Assembly (NCBI GenBank): GCA_947442095.1
Contig: CANEVG010000256.1
Location: 1 to 5,448 of the forward strand
From: Sphingomonadaceae bacterium
Lineage (GTDB): Bacteria; Pseudomonadota; Alphaproteobacteria; Sphingomonadales; Sphingomonadaceae
Direction: 5' to 3'
DNA length: 5,448 nt
A program made the position numbers and the translations under genes. Positions 5,422 to 5,448 of the stretch are shown piece after piece. The first letter of the stretch is position 1, and each line of letters starts with the position of its first letter. The notes beneath the pieces are model-generated. The model saw only the letters and a program-made list of their open reading frames with translations, ran no database searches and was not told where the DNA came from.

Positions 5422-5448
5422 GCGTGCTCTCCACCCATTCGACATACG
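5418..5448 (+). CDS. ccoQ: 5' end of the next operon gene, probably ccoQ (runs off the window)
   Basis: ATG 5418 overlaps the ccoO stop (ATGA) and has a strong ribosome binding site, AAGGAG at 5404-5409, 8 nt upstream. Only ten residues are visible (MSVLSTHSTY). The call rests on gene order: a short CcoQ/FixQ subunit follows CcoO in most cco operons. If ccoQ is missing in this strain, the gene would be ccoP. Confidence 0.6.
   Translation, partial: MSVLSTHSTY

Overview
The window looks like chromosomal DNA from a GC-rich alphaproteobacterium, most likely a sphingomonad (Novosphingobium/Sphingomonas-like). This rests on base composition, an FnrL-like regulator with cysteine spacing C-x2-C-x7-C, an OmpW with a Cys-Cys pair, and a cbb3 oxidase operon in ccoNOQ order. 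The taxonomic call is an inference from protein character and was not searched.

Layout. (1) Positions 1-997, + strand: the 3' end of a CysQ-type 3'(2'),5'-bisphosphate nucleotidase gene, then a small FMN-binding flavin reductase gene. (2) Positions 998-1238: an intergenic region with a perfect FNR box (TTGAT-TTCA-ATCAA, 1052-1065), then a roughly 80-nt segment built like a small RNA. That segment has an 8-bp stem with a C-rich loop, a linker with a second C-rich stretch, and a textbook Rho-independent terminator (1148-1179). (3) Positions 1239-1934: a gene for an oxygen-sensing Fnr/FnrL regulator. (4) Positions 1935-2072: a convergent intergenic region full of inverted repeats. (5) Positions 2073-2747, - strand: an OmpW-family outer membrane protein gene. 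(6) Positions 2748-3003: a divergent promoter region with one good FNR/FixK box (TTGAC-ACGC-GTCAA), two degenerate ones and three copies of GCAAATTG. (7) Positions 3004-5448, + strand: ccoN, ccoO and the first codons of a third gene, probably ccoQ, in one tight operon running off the window.

How the parts fit. From position 1052 onward the region reads as a compact low-oxygen response module. Fnr senses loss of oxygen through an Fe-S cluster. It probably activates the high-affinity cbb3 terminal oxidase through the box upstream of ccoN and may also act on the divergent ompW. A perfect FNR box sits where an activator would sit (centre near -41.5 to -43.5) for a transcript that starts just before the candidate sRNA and ends at the terminator ahead of fnr. 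The most interesting proposal is therefore an FNR-activated, anti-Shine-Dalgarno small RNA encoded immediately upstream of fnr, analogous in logic but not in sequence to FnrS of enterics. Seven bases of its loop can pair perfectly with the ribosome binding site of ccoN. The alternative is that this segment is the leader and attenuator of fnr itself.
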